Assembly (NCBI GenBank): GCA_007644065.1 | Contig: VJWN01000011.1 | Location: 1,054,001 to 1,118,000 of the forward strand | Reading direction: 5' to 3' | Length of the DNA stretch: 64,000 nucleotides | Origin: Margaritispora aquatica | Lineage: Eukaryota > Ascomycota > Leotiomycetes > Helotiales > Discinellaceae | Shown here: positions 11,533-22,636 of the stretch, piece after piece | Layout of the letters: each line of letters begins with the position of its first letter | How positions within the stretch are numbered: position 1 is the stretch's first letter | Notes under the pieces: generated by a model | What the model was told of the DNA's origin: nothing | Seen by the model: only the letters and a program-made list of their open reading frames with translations | Database searches by the model: none | Program-made: the position numbers and the translations under genes

Positions 11533-13271
11533 ATGGCTATCTTCAACTCGACTTTCGCGCTCAAAGCAGCTGCAGGAGCTCTCTTAGTGTCTACCGTGAC
11601 TGCAAATGGGTATGGCAACGCAAAGAGATGCAACCAGACTTCTTGTGTACGTGCAATCACATTGCAGTTTTACGCTCAATAAAGCTTCTTCTAACTCTTT
11701 CGACCTAGTGTTCCGCCCTTCAAAGTGTGCTACCTGGAAAGGTACTCTTGCGTGGAGTGGATAATATCACTGCCTCAACTGAGATCTACTGGAGTGCACG
11801 AGTTGAGGAGCAGAAGCCAGCTTGTGTTCTTCTTCCATCCTCAGCGGACGATGTCTCTGTTGCAATTAAAGCTTTGGGCGATGGTAAGCAACAGGGACTG
11901 GAGAATTGTCAGTTTGCAATGCGAGGTGGAGGGTAAGTGATATGCAATCAATCTTTGGCACATTTTAACTTAACTCAGTCACACACCATTTGCGAATATC
12001 AATAATATTGATGATGGTGTTACGCTCGATCTTTCGAACTTGAATATGGTCAGGGTCAACGATGATATGTCTTCGGTTGGTGTTGGTCCCGGGAATAGAT
12101 GGGAGGATGTGTACTCTGTGACCGACCCTTTGAACATCACTGTGGTTGGCGGGAGGTCTAGGACTGTGGGTGTTGGAGGTCTAGTGTTGAGCGGTGAGTC
12201 TATTTCCACACCAAACAGTTGATATCTCTTTCCTGGCTTACCATGTATAGGAGGCATGTCTTTCTTCTCTCCTCGCTATGGACTTCCAGCTGAAAACGTG
12301 AAGAATTATGAGGTAAGCTTCTACTCCTCAGCAAAACTTGTCTCAGAAACCCACACGTCCAGATTGTCCTATCAAATAGCTCCATCATCAACGCCAACGC
12401 CACTTCCTCACCCGACCTATTCAAGGCACTCAAAGGAGGCTCCAATAATTTCGGGGTAGTAACTCGCCTCGACCTCCATTCCTTCGCGCAAGGTCCCTTT
12501 TGGGGCGGCATGGGATTCTATAACGCATCCTCGCTCCCCTCACTTGTCACCTCATTCTCAAATTACGCCAATTCTACCCGTAAATTCGATCCATTTGCTC
12601 AACTTACTCTTCTCTTTGGCGTTTATCAAAACACCACAATTCTCATGACACACCAACACTACACAAAGCCAGAAGAGCCACCCGCTGCTTTGTACGCGGA
12701 CTTTGCTCCTTTACAGGTCCAGAAAACCTTTCGCATCGACTCGCTTAAGAACTTTACCATTGAGCTTGAGACGAAACCCGATGGTGGGGTTGTGCGCAAA
12801 GCTTTTGCCACGGCGACATTCGGCAATAGTGCAAAGATGTTGCAGACGTTCACCGATGACTCGTTGGCAACTATGAAATCTCTTTCCTCGGTTGCAGGAT
12901 TACAATTCATCGTGAGCTATCAAGCCTTTGGGCCAAAAGTCACATCAACCACCACGACCGATGGCAACTGGCTCGGGCTCGACGGGGAAGATGGAGACAG
13001 AGTGCTAGTCGGGTTGACAGTTTCGTGGTCAGACAAGAATGATGACGAGAAGATGGATGCCGCGATGCAGGCGCTTGTCGAAGCAGGCGTGGAGAAGTCG
13101 AAGACAATGGATGTCTTTGATGATTATGTCTTCATGAATTATGCTGCTCCGTGGCAGAACCCTTATGCGGGGGTGGGGGCAGCGAATCGTGAGGAGTTTA
13201 GGAAAGTCAGCGAGAAGTATGATGCGGTGCAGATGTTTCAACAGCAGGTTCCAGGAGGGTTTAAATTGTGA
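11533..13271 (+). CDS. Secreted FAD-linked oxidase (BBE-like, FAD_binding_4)
   Basis: Five exons: 11533-11646, 11709-11932, 11979-12193, 12251-12312 and 12363-13271, joined by 46-62 nt introns, give 507 residues. The N-terminus (MAIFNSTFALKAAAGALLVS) is a signal peptide, so the enzyme is secreted. The PCMH-type FAD fold shows PACVLLPSSADDV and RGGGHTPFANINN; the His after GGG is the conserved site of 8-alpha-histidyl FAD attachment. In bicovalent members a Cys lies in a GLxCDN-like segment; here that segment reads YGLPAENV, so attachment should be through His only. SNNFGVVTRLDLHSFAQG is the usual core after the substrate domain. The C-terminus YAAPWQNPYAGVG fits the BBE domain. Relatives oxidise sugars or secondary metabolites; the substrate is unknown. 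Convergent with the CE12 esterase 172 bp downstream. Confidence 0.88.
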
Positions 13272-13443
13272 ATGTGTGATTTAAAGAGGTGAGAGAAAGA
13301 GTGTGGGAGCAATTCGAGTGGCATTATGGTTTGTGTTTAAATCAGGCTAGGCGGGCAATATCAAGGAACATGAGATTGGCAATGAATGTTATTGCATTAA
13401 GTCCCCAGATTGTCTTCTACTGCCTACACTCTTACAACTTCCC

Positions 13444-14503
13444 TTAGATAGGGAGAGTTGAATTGGCCGTGATGCACGCTCCAATCGTGGATGTCTCAAT
13501 GCTAGCAGTAGTATTGAACACCAAAGAGCTCAAACCGCTCGTTCCGCATCTCAGGCCCAGCACAAAGCTCTGAGCAACAACACTGGCGAGATACGGTCCT
13601 GTGTGCGTGTGGTCAAGTGGATAGTTGGCGTCCACAACAGTCGCACCGAGATTCTTCATAGCCTGTGCGGCGTATTGGCCGTGTGGGACGTAGTAGATGC
13701 CAGCAGATGGACCACCAAGGGCAGAAACTGCAAGCCTGGAGGAAATTTGTTAGCGAATTTGTTCTAAGGGGGAATAGATGGGGTGAACGGCTTACCAGGC
13801 GTAGTAGGAGAAGCGGTTGGGTGAGTAGGTGAAGGTTCCTGTCTCCCATGGATTATCGGACGTGGGACTCGCGATTACGACTTTCGCGCCCTTGGCTAGG
13901 AACGTCGCTGCCGCTTCTTTGAGATAGGTGGTGTATGTTTGAACAGTCTCAGCAACACCACTGACTACAGTCAGCTTCCGTCAAACAAAGATTCACAAAG
14001 ATGTACTTACTCATAAACGGTCGCACATGTCTCGCTACCATAGCCAGGACCTACCATGATTAGCACAAACACTTCAAGAGATCTTGATCAGTAACTTACA
14101 ATCAGCTCGTCCATTGTCGCTCACCAACGGTGTTCCGCCATCATTGTGGCCGAATTCGATGACGACCCAATCACCACTTTTAACGAGAGCGGCAACTGTT
14201 GCGAAGCGGCCTTCACGGGTGTAACTTCTGGCACTTCGGCCAGCAGTCGCTTCGTTCACAACGACGGCGGCCGTAGTTTTGAAGCTGTATTGGAGATACT
14301 GTCCCCATCCCTAGTAAAGAATTAGCGATGCAATTGAAGTGAAATTTGAAAAAGCGAAAGCTGACCTGTGTTCCAGTGCCGCCACCTCCTTTCGCCATAG
14401 TACTGTCACCGCATGTGTAGATCGTGGGAACTGTAGCTCGCTGCTGCAACGTGGCTGCAGTGGCTAGAGCCGGCAAGACGAGGAAGGTAGAGAGGTTCTT
14501 CAT
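13444..14503 (-). CDS. Secreted rhamnogalacturonan acetylesterase (CE12, SGNH fold)
   Basis: Removes acetyl groups from the rhamnogalacturonan backbone of pectin outside the cell. Five exons: 14503-14366, 14310-14100, 14050-14011, 13960-13796 and 13735-13444, with 49-60 nt introns; 281 residues, the normal size of the family. A signal peptide starts [21 protein letters not shown] blocks: catalytic Ser in [11 protein letters not shown], Gly in [11 protein letters not shown], Asn in EFGHNDGG, and the Asp/His pair in [11 protein letters not shown]. The [14 protein letters not shown] segment is typical of CE12. Exon 4 must start after TCAG at 13961, because using the AG five bases earlier gives a stop. 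A TATAAGT element lies 103 nt before the ATG. Points to growth on plant cell walls. Confidence 0.92.
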
Positions 14504-15618
14504 GATCGAGGCTACAGATTAAATTTTCGACAAAAACGAAGGAATGCGATCGCTGGAAGTGAAGGCGATGATGCAGCCAAGAGAAATGGAAGCAGCCAAG
14601 CTTTTACTTATACCCCAAGATTCAGTGCCAATGTCAGCCATGAGCTTGATTTTCTCGAGAATCTTGGAAGTGCCGGAGACCGGTACCTGGGTTTGCATGT
14701 TTGCGGAGGTTGATGGTTGTCCTGCTCCTTTCCGGAAATCCACTTGTTTATATTGCCGCCCCGCCTTTCTCGCTTCTGAGGAACTCGTTGCGGTTGTATT
14801 TCCGTACCGAGTATATATTCAAAACGTGTCATTTCTTGCGCCTGCAAAGGGATCGTTGTACACTACAAGAATTTTCTTGTAGCAACTGATCAAAGAGCTC
14901 AAGCACAAGAGGCTTTGTCCCAGTGGACGACTTTTGAGCCATAGGAGAAGAACGGAGCATGCAATTCACTACCTGCTTTATTTAAAGCACAGACCAAAAC
15001 ATGGTACTCAGCAGCATGATGAAAATCTGGTATCCACATTGAAGAATATTTACCCTGGGAGGAAAGATGAGGAATTCAGCCACCAATCCAAATGCACCCC
15101 ATATGGAGTGAAGTGAGGAAACCCCGCAAGCATTAACGAGACGCCTTTGCTCGGCGCAACCAAGCCCGATACATATCGGACGAGAGGAATTGATTTGAAA
15201 ATCCTCAAATCAAATTCATGCGTTTCTGTGTTTCCGTGGGAAATGTAGTTTTAAGAGTTCTTTAAGGGACGAGTTGAAGGATGTATGCTTCCGTGTCACG
15301 TCAAGTATGTGATGACACAAATAGCAAACACACCGCTTCTGGACTCTATCTTTCTACAATATGAAATGCTAATCCTGATCTGTACATAAATCGAAGACAT
15401 AGAAATCAAGCATGTTCGTGGTTGCTCTTCTAAGGAGAAGCTTTTTAACGAAACCAAAATTCTATCTTTACCTCAGACATTTGTGTTGAATAACATCGTC
15501 GTCCCATGTAACCAACCACAAAAGTGACTATATCAGTAAATCAACATCAATCTTGCCATTTGAATACGCACTGGGAACCGTCCCAGTATTTGTAACTCTG
15601 TGAATCCTCATCCCAAAC
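14504..15618. other. Intergenic region, CE12 promoter and unassigned DNA
   Basis: About 1.1 kb. The part next to 14503 is the CE12 promoter. Overlapping short frames at 14544-14889 on both strands have no domain and are left out. Nothing else structured was seen. Confidence 0.5.
14606..14612 (-). promoter_or_regulatory. Putative TATA box of the CE12 gene
   Basis: TATAAGT on the minus strand, 103 nt upstream of the ATG at 14503, a usual distance for inducible fungal hydrolase genes. No transcript data support it. Confidence 0.4.
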
Positions 15619-16022
15619 CTAGTCTGATGTATGTGGCTGGTTTCTTCCATGATCAGACGATGGTCCGGCATCAGCACTTGACACATCAGCTAATGGAGCC
15701 CATTCTTTTGTTTTCTCGTCCGTAGCCCAGCGCCAATATCTACCTGTCTTTTCATCCCACTGCCAGTCTTTTTCTGGTGCATTCAAGCTCCCGGTTGGTT
15801 GAGACCCAGGAGTAGTAACACCATCTGGCCCTTTATTGAAAGGCTTCAAAGCAGGATCCGAGAATATCACGCTTCCATCGGAATACGCGTGAAATGAGGA
15901 TAATCGTTTCCTCCCGCTTACAGTACCTTCGCCTATTCTACCTGACGCGTGTGTGGGATCATTATTCTCAGGTGTGACATGTGGGTTTCCCCTAAACGCA
16001 AGGTCAGATATTGGCAAGTCTC
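15619..16022 (-). CDS. Last exon of an uncharacterised protein (partial model)
   Basis: An open frame of 134 codons beginning at a likely TACAG acceptor (exon start 16022) and ending at 15619. It lacks a good ATG of its own, so it should be the 3' exon of a longer gene. The peptide has protein-like composition: PISDLAFRGNPHVTPENN, then RKRLSSFHAYSDGS, a Pro/Gly linker, and a Trp-rich block WDEKTGRYWRWATDEKTKEW that recalls WW-type modules without matching their spacing. Upstream on the same strand, 16206-16125 is an open stretch (LLEALQHQYALQSPKVETQW...) that could be the preceding exon, but I could not find a canonical donor that keeps frame. Family and function unknown. Confidence 0.5.
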
Positions 16023-16661
16023 CTGTACTGAAAAAGGACTACTTAATGGATGATTCCAACTTTTGCTTTCGCTGCAAATTCTGATGGGAAGGCATCAACT
16101 GCTGATTCAACTGCTTTCATATACTGATCGACTTGCATCGTAGTCCCATTGAGTTTCTACTTTAGGGCTTTGCAGCGCGTACTGATGTTGCAAAGCCTCG
16201 AGAAGTCATCGGAACTATCACGGCACTGATACCACAGTTAACTGAATACCTATGCTCGCAGGCCGGCGAAATATCAAGCTCGACTTACAAGCACTAGCCC
16301 GCCTTAAGATGTGTATATATGCTACAACATCCAAACTTTCACCTCGCAACAATTATTCAACTCTGCAAGGCTATCAGTTCTAGTTACGATATGCTCTGGG
16401 TACTGCAAATGATCAAGCATGCAAGGAGAGCCAACATTCAGACAGATGTTAGGTACCTGGTAGTTTTTGGTATTTGTGGCATACATATTTTTTTATCGTT
16501 TCGTAGATTTCCCCTCTCAATAGGAGGCTTGTACTGGCACATGAGAATGTCTGTTACCTATTGGCTGTTCAATCTGTTTCAGTTGGTGATTCGTTGTTGA
16601 TGATGCAGCAAAGACTGACCTTGGTGCACATGTGGATGGGTGGGGTACAGGTGTGCCGTAC

Positions 16662-16680
16662 CGAGCCGAGCCGAGCCGAG
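16662..16680. repeat. GAGCC pentanucleotide tandem repeat
   Basis: Four near-perfect copies of a GAGCC/CCGAG unit in tandem within the sequence upstream of the kinase gene. Short and non-coding; a likely length-variable site. Confidence 0.6.
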
Positions 16681-16850
16681 TCAACCCCTAGTTATCCAGT
16701 CTCGAACCTCAAGTTTTGCGACATGCTTTGCATCATTGCATGCTGTACTTAGAATGGTGGGACTTCTCCAGACTGCTCTCAAAAAACTTCTCGGCTGACA
16801 ACGTGCAACGTATACGCATTCTTATCTCATTCGGTTTTTTGATAAGAGGG

Positions 16851-18495
16851 ATGTCTTATCTTCTGCGGCTCAAATCCCGTTTCCTCTCAGTCCCCTCAAA
16901 GCAAGTGCTGTCGCATCTCACTCAACCCGCCAGTATAGCAATACGAAAGCTTGGTACTGCAATGCCGCACGCTCGGGTTACAACCCTTGAATCCTTGGAT
17001 TCTGTTGAAGAACTTCTACCTTACTACAACGCTAGACATTTCTTTCCTGTCGAGTCCGGGAATGTCTTAGGGATAAATATGAGACGATTGTAAAGCTTGG
17101 ATACGGCGGTGGTTCCACAGTTTGGCTCGCACGCAACCTCACCTTGTAAATGTTTTCCTCTGTATACTATGACATTGCTGACATGGATGTAGTGCAGAGT
17201 CGAAGGTGGAGCCAAAAGACCCTGATTCTGAGCCCTATGTGGTGCTGAAATTTTGTACCAACGACTATGCCAATAAAGAAGCTGCTCAGCATGAGTTAAA
17301 AGTCGGTCGATGTCTTGCTAGTGCGAATCCTTCTCATCAAGGCGCACTATTTCTCCAGACTGTCATCGAAAGCTTCGAGGTCACGGGGCCAGATGGTAGG
17401 CATCTTTGCTTAGTATTTGAGCCAATGCGAGAAAACCTGTCGGTTTTCCAATCTCGTCTTAAGCAAAGGAGATTTCCCCTCGAACTCATCAAGATGTACT
17501 TGGTATGTCTTTTGAACGGTCTCGACTATCTTCATTCTGATTGTCACGCCATTCATGCGGGTGAGTTGGCAATCCTATTTCAGATAGCCTCATTCCCAGA
17601 ACTGATACCCTTCCTTCAGATTTGAGCTTACAAAACATTCTGGTGAATTTCGAGCATGACTCTGTACTAGAGGAATTTGTCCAAGCACAACGATATAATC
17701 CCATGCATCAAAAGAATAGAGGCAAGTGTTCGGTCTACCAATCTCACAATCAATTTGGACCGCTTCGAGTTCAACTCGGGCCTATAGTCCCAGTAATCGT
17801 AGACTTTGGTCACGCACAGTGGATTAGGGAATCAGAGCCACAAATCAATCCAATTCAACCAGACTATTACCGTGCACCAGAGGTCATTATAGGGACAGGG
17901 TGGAGCTATAGCGCAGACATTTGGAACCTTGGTGTACTGGTCAGCCCAGAATTCCTCTTTGATGGTCGACAAGTGGCTGATTATATCCGCAATAGCTTTG
18001 GACGATGTTAGAAGGTTTAGGGACAAACCTGTTCTCTCACATTCATTCCAGTGATGGGAAATACTTGGCCCAGAACCACCTAGCACAGATGATACCGTTA
18101 CTTGGACCACCCCCAAATGAACTTTTGTCTCACGAGCTCAATATGCGCAAGTGGAATTTCGCCCCTGCGATTGAGAATGATGAGGGTAAGCTTTGTCATA
18201 AAGCGCTTCAGTTCTATAAAGGTCCATTCTTTGATGATGAAGGTATCTCACACTCAGCAGCTCTCTGAAAGTATATTCGGGCTGATGCATACTTCTAGGA
18301 ACTCTTTTATATCCTGATCTTACTCCTACAAACCTGAGGCTGGAGGATACAATAACTTCTCTCGAGGGGCAGGAAAAACGCGATTTTTTGGACTTTGTTG
18401 TGAATAATATGCTCTGTTGGACACCCGAGCACAGAAAAACTGCCAAGGAGTTGTTAGGACATCCTTGGTTAAGTAAGACTGAACTACCTTGGTGA
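16851..18495 (+). CDS. SRPK-like Ser/Thr protein kinase, frame broken by one base
   Basis: Kinase of the SRPK-like family common in filamentous fungi. Coding pieces: 16851-17145, 17193-17560, 17620-17939, 17996-18242 and 18299-18495; all four introns (47-59 nt) have good ends. Motifs in order: PYYNARHFFPVESGNVL; glycine loop LGYGGGSTVWLA; VAIK-type Lys in YVVLKFCTN; catalytic loop HADLSLQNIL, where the usual Lys after the Asp is Ser; IVDFGHA; PDYYRAPEVI; SADIWNLGVL|LWTMLEG; LGPPPNELL; and the terminal HPWL. Between GNVLG and KYETIVKLG the frame shifts: 17067-17078 reads TTAGGGATAAAT where a fourth G is needed. The protein would stop at 17093 before the glycine loop. Everything downstream is intact, so this is a recent pseudogene or a sequence error. 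Not corrected here. Confidence 0.85.
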
Positions 18496-19352
18496 TGAAA
18501 GAGCTCACCTGAACATCTAGTTGTCTTTCCCGGATGTCAAAGCCAAGCTCATACTTGACACGATGTATGCCATGACAATGGTAGCATTGGGCTCATCTGC
18601 CTCAAGAAATGATAGATGCATGTGACAGGGATACAACACAATAGGAATCAAATTGGGATATTCATATTGAATTTCCTGGTAGGTAAATGGAACTTAAAAT
18701 GGGGTTGGTGAAGGGCTCATCAAGCATGGGATTGGATCGCATCCACATATCACAAATCATGACTTTTATGTAAAATACACTTCTAATAGTGCTTGATGTT
18801 TCATTCTTGAGCTTTCGAGATTGGAATTCTACTACAACCCTACATAGAGATATACATGCAGTACTTAACTATCTTGTCTTGACGGTACTTCGCTTCGTAG
18901 TCAACAGTCCTTGCTACTAATGATCACCGAAACACAACCCTCCTGCCAGAAACTGGGTTCTACAGAGCATATAACACAGGGTGTGGGAACTGGATATATA
19001 TACCGTTGCTCCCAGCTTGTGGTCGGGACGAAGGCACCTCTCTTAGCTATGGAACTACAATATCCCTTACAGCAAGGTGGAGGCAACACGAGTAATGAAA
19101 TGCAATGGTTAGCAAGTCAACGACGTCAGCGTCTAGTGTAATCGAGTAAAAGCACCAACAGCCACGTTTTTGCGGAATTTCTTCATTCCATCCATTCACC
19201 ATAATTGAGTTACCCATCTCCACAATCCCCAGACTTTCAGCCATCCCTGCATCTTCCCTGTTGACGATCTGCACGTCATCCGCTGAAGCTCACATCCATC
19301 ACGTCTCACCACTCAACATCAGAATCCAAGGAGTTTTCGACCTCAGCCAACT
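18496..19352. other. Intergenic region, no gene seen
   Basis: About 0.86 kb between two plus-strand genes. Short frames at 18901-19274 on both strands overlap each other and have no domain. Probably 3' UTR of the kinase and promoter of the next gene. Confidence 0.5.
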
Positions 19353-20851
19353 ATGGCAGAGGAGTCTCCATCTGCGAAGCCTACATCTCCAGCTCCAGGA
19401 CCTCAACGCAGAGGTCTCTCTGGCGATGAGCCGGCTCAATTGCGCCACAGAGCTTCGATGAACCGTTTCGCGGCAGCACAGGATCCACCAATACCTAATG
19501 TGCGACGGAGAAGCTCGAATTTCTCGGAATATTCGCTCAAAGATGTTCGCAGATCGTTTGCAGATTCAACAGACGACCTTTTGCTGCCCAAGCCGGATGC
19601 AATTGGTCAAGAAGCTGGACACGATTCTTCAATATGGCATTCTGCCCCGCTAGCTTTTGCGCTTCTTCCTGCTGTGGCAGGAATGCTGTTTACGAACGGC
19701 TCATCGATTGTTACAGATATAATGCTTTTAGGACTAGCTGCTATATTCTTGAATTGGTCGGTCAGATTGCCGTGGTATGTAAGTTTCTCGAATCTTTTGC
19801 CACTATATTAAATCCTGCAAGGAATTGGTACCATTCGGCTCAATCAATACGCAAGAAAGAGGAATACGGCGCCGATCTGGGAATTGATGACGAAAGCGAA
19901 GATGAAAACGCGTTGAGCTTCTCCCAAGCAACATTGGACGAAGTCCCAGAGAACGAGCCCACAGGACAAAAACCCAAACCACCTCGAAAGTTCCCTGCGC
20001 ATGAAGCGGCTACAAATGAACTTTATATGCACGAGACACTTGCATTATTATCTTGCTTTCTATTTCCTATGCTAGGAGCATATTTGCTACATGCTCTAAG
20101 GTCTCAATTAACCAGGCCCTCGGAGGGCTTGGTCTCGAACTATAATCTTACAATCTTCCTTCTCGCCTCAGAGCTACGACCAATGGCACACATGGTAAAA
20201 TTGATACAGTCGCGGACTCTCCATTTGCAACGACTAGTCAACTCAAACCCATATGAGGATGAGACCAACAAGCTTGAGCTTGTACTGATTGCACAGAAGG
20301 AACTTGTTGCACGGATAGAAGAATTGGAATCACGCACATTTGTCGATTCCACAAAGCCAAAGCCCGATGTGGCATTGAATGGTAAGCAGTCTGCCATGAT
20401 TACGACTGAAATACGAAGAGGTCTTCAGCCGGATCTCGATGCACTCAATCGCGCTGTTCGGAGATATGAGAAGCGAGCAACGATACAATCATTTCAGACT
20501 GAAGCGAGGCTACACGAGCTGGAAGGCAGACTAAATGATGCCATTGCATTGGCAGCCTCAGCTGCGAAAAATGGACAAAGTCATCGAGCATTTACAGGAA
20601 TCATAATTGAATGGGCAGCGACTGCTATTGTCCTACCGCTGCAAGCTTTCAGTGCTATGGCAGCCCTTCCATTCAAAACACTAATGGCCATTTTCAACTA
20701 TGGCCGTGGGAAAATAATCGGCCAACCGTCTAGTAAAGGACGAAAAGCGATGAACGGGAATGGGAATGGGAGTGGTAAATATAATAACAATGGTCGATCG
20801 GGAGACAGGATCTCTGGGAGCAGGCCCACTAAAAAGCAACCTCTGGCGTAA
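19353..20851 (+). CDS. Multi-pass membrane protein, conserved-looking, function unknown
   Basis: Two exons, 19353-19774 and 19822-20851, across a 47-nt intron (TG|GTATGT ... GCAAG|G) give 483 residues. The N-terminal 90 residues are polar, Ser/Pro/Arg-rich and cytosolic-looking (RRGLSGDEPAQLRHR, RRRSSNFSEYS: likely phosphosites). Hydrophobic spans: SAPLAFALLPAVAGMLF, IMLLGLAAIFLNWSV, LALLSCFLFPMLGAYLL, a weaker YNLTIFLLASELRPM, and IIIEWAATAIVLPLQAF near the C-terminus. Between the last two is a roughly 140-residue Leu/Glu/Arg-rich region likely to form coiled coil (VLIAQKELVARIEELES, then LDALNRAVRRYEKR). The Gly/Asn/Lys-rich tail ends in KKQPLA. The layout suggests an organellar or ER membrane protein, but I do not recognise the family. 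Confidence 0.75.
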
Positions 20852-21486
20852 TGTACTAACACAAAACACATATTTGTAAAGGTTTGGTGGGCATGAGGGG
20901 GCATTTTGTGTTATTTAGTAATGATTTCATGAATACACGGTCGAGTGTCTTACTAAATGAGCTACCATGGCTGATGAATGCATAGATAGAGCACATAACT
21001 TAGTTATATACGATAAGAAGTCAGTCCCTCTCGATTGAAACTGGCAAACAAATTCATCACATCGCCGTCACAGTCAGTAAGGCAGGATAACAAGTGAGGC
21101 TATAATAGAGCGCCAGTTCCTCAGAACATGTCACGATCTCTCCATTGTACGTTGGATACGGACACCAGCTTGTTACATCTCCGCAAATGCTCCTTTTTTG
21201 AATCAATTCGATGTACTGGTTCGTACTTCACAAGTCTATTTAATTCGTTCAAAGCCGAACCGAGATGCCGAGCCAAGTGAATCTCCTCACGATGGACCCA
21301 CACGTCACCCTCTTCCAGCTAAATTATAGTACACGTTCATGAGCAAACCTCATCACTCAACCCCATACTTCTTTCCTTGTGTTTCAAGGTTTTAGACGTC
21401 CCTCAGTTTTGATAGTCTTGTCGCTTGTCTTGCTTCTTCCTTTGATATACAGTATATTTAGAAGTTTGCCAAGAAGACTAGCCAAA
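20852..21486. other. Intergenic region, no gene seen
   Basis: About 0.63 kb of 3' UTR and promoter sequence. A non-ATG frame running into the next gene from 21379 lies in its 5' leader. No repeat or element seen. Confidence 0.5.
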
Positions 21487-22636
21487 ATGCCTCTGTCATC
21501 AGACCTTACAATCAATGTCTCCAAGTTTGACCCTGCTACCAATTCGGAGCAGTCCGCGAAGCTAAATGAGCATTTGATGGAAATTATGAGCAATGGGCCC
21601 AAGTGGTATGAAGTGAGTCGCCTTGTTTGTGCACTGCTGAATGTGAGTTAATTGTTCTCGTGGCCAGGTCGGCGCTGAAAAGTATCGCAAAATGCGTTGG
21701 GCAAATGAAACTGCTTTGCCAGCTCCGAGGGTGCTTCCTCAGGGAATTAATATCAAAATTCCGTCGAGGGAGAAAGGAAGAGATATTCCTTGTCGATTGA
21801 TGTACCCAAGTTCAAGGGCAAGCGAGGAATCAAGAAAGAATTGCAAAGGAGTTGCTATGCACTTCCACGGAGGGGGCTGGGTGTTGGGCGACGAGAGGTC
21901 TACCGATGGTCTCATTCAGCATTATGCTAACGCTGGTGACTTGGCTGTTATCTCAGTAGGGTACAGACATGCTCCTGAGGATCCATTTCCCAAAGCTCCT
22001 GAGGACTGCAAAGACGCTGGAGAATATTTGGTTGAAAACGCAGAAAGCCAATATGGAGGCCCCTTGTTGTTCATTGGTGGAGAGGTATGTACAGACTGAT
22101 GCTAGTTAATTTCAAATTAGATCAAGCTAACTAGCGAAACTCAATAGTCTGCTGGTGGTCACTTGTCTCTGATCACTGCCTTTCATCTCTTGAAAGTCAA
22201 GCCAGACTTCGAACTCGGTGGCCTCTTGTTGCACTTCGGATGTTATGACGTGTCTGAACTACCATCTGTGAAGAACTTCGGCAAATCCCTGATCCTTGAC
22301 CAGAAGATTATGCAGCATTTCTTTGATGCTTTCTTACCAGATACGTCTATTGAACAGAGGAAGGATCCTTCAATCTCCCCATATTACGAGAACTTGGAGC
22401 TGTTTCGTGGTAGACTTCCGCCTGCAATCTTTACCATTGGAACTGAAGACCCTCTCATAGATGACTCAGTCGCAATGGCGACGAAATGGCTCATGGCGGG
22501 AGGAAAAGCAATTCTAAAGGTCTACCCTGGCGCACCTCACGGTTTTATTGGCTACCCCACGGAGCAATTGAAGGAGGCAGGCGAGGCTCTTATGGATACA
22601 CAGACTTTCATCAAAGAATGCATGGGTGATTCTTGA
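21487..22636 (+). CDS. Alpha/beta hydrolase, hormone-sensitive-lipase (HSL) type esterase
   Basis: Three exons, 21487-21612, 21668-22084 and 22148-22636, with phase-0 introns of 55 and 63 nt; 343 residues. HSL/family IV markers: oxyanion-hole motif FHGGGWVLG, then VISVGYRHAPEDPFPKAPED, the nucleophile elbow GGE|SAGGH with Ser as nucleophile, an acid in GTEDPLIDD and the His in GAPHGFIGY. The second intron splits the elbow between Glu and Ser. No signal peptide after the chosen ATG, which sits in a good context (GCCAAAATGC); a hydrophobic stretch before it belongs to a GTG-initiated frame and is not used. Likely a cytosolic esterase on short acyl or arylacyl esters. Substrate unknown. Confidence 0.88.
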
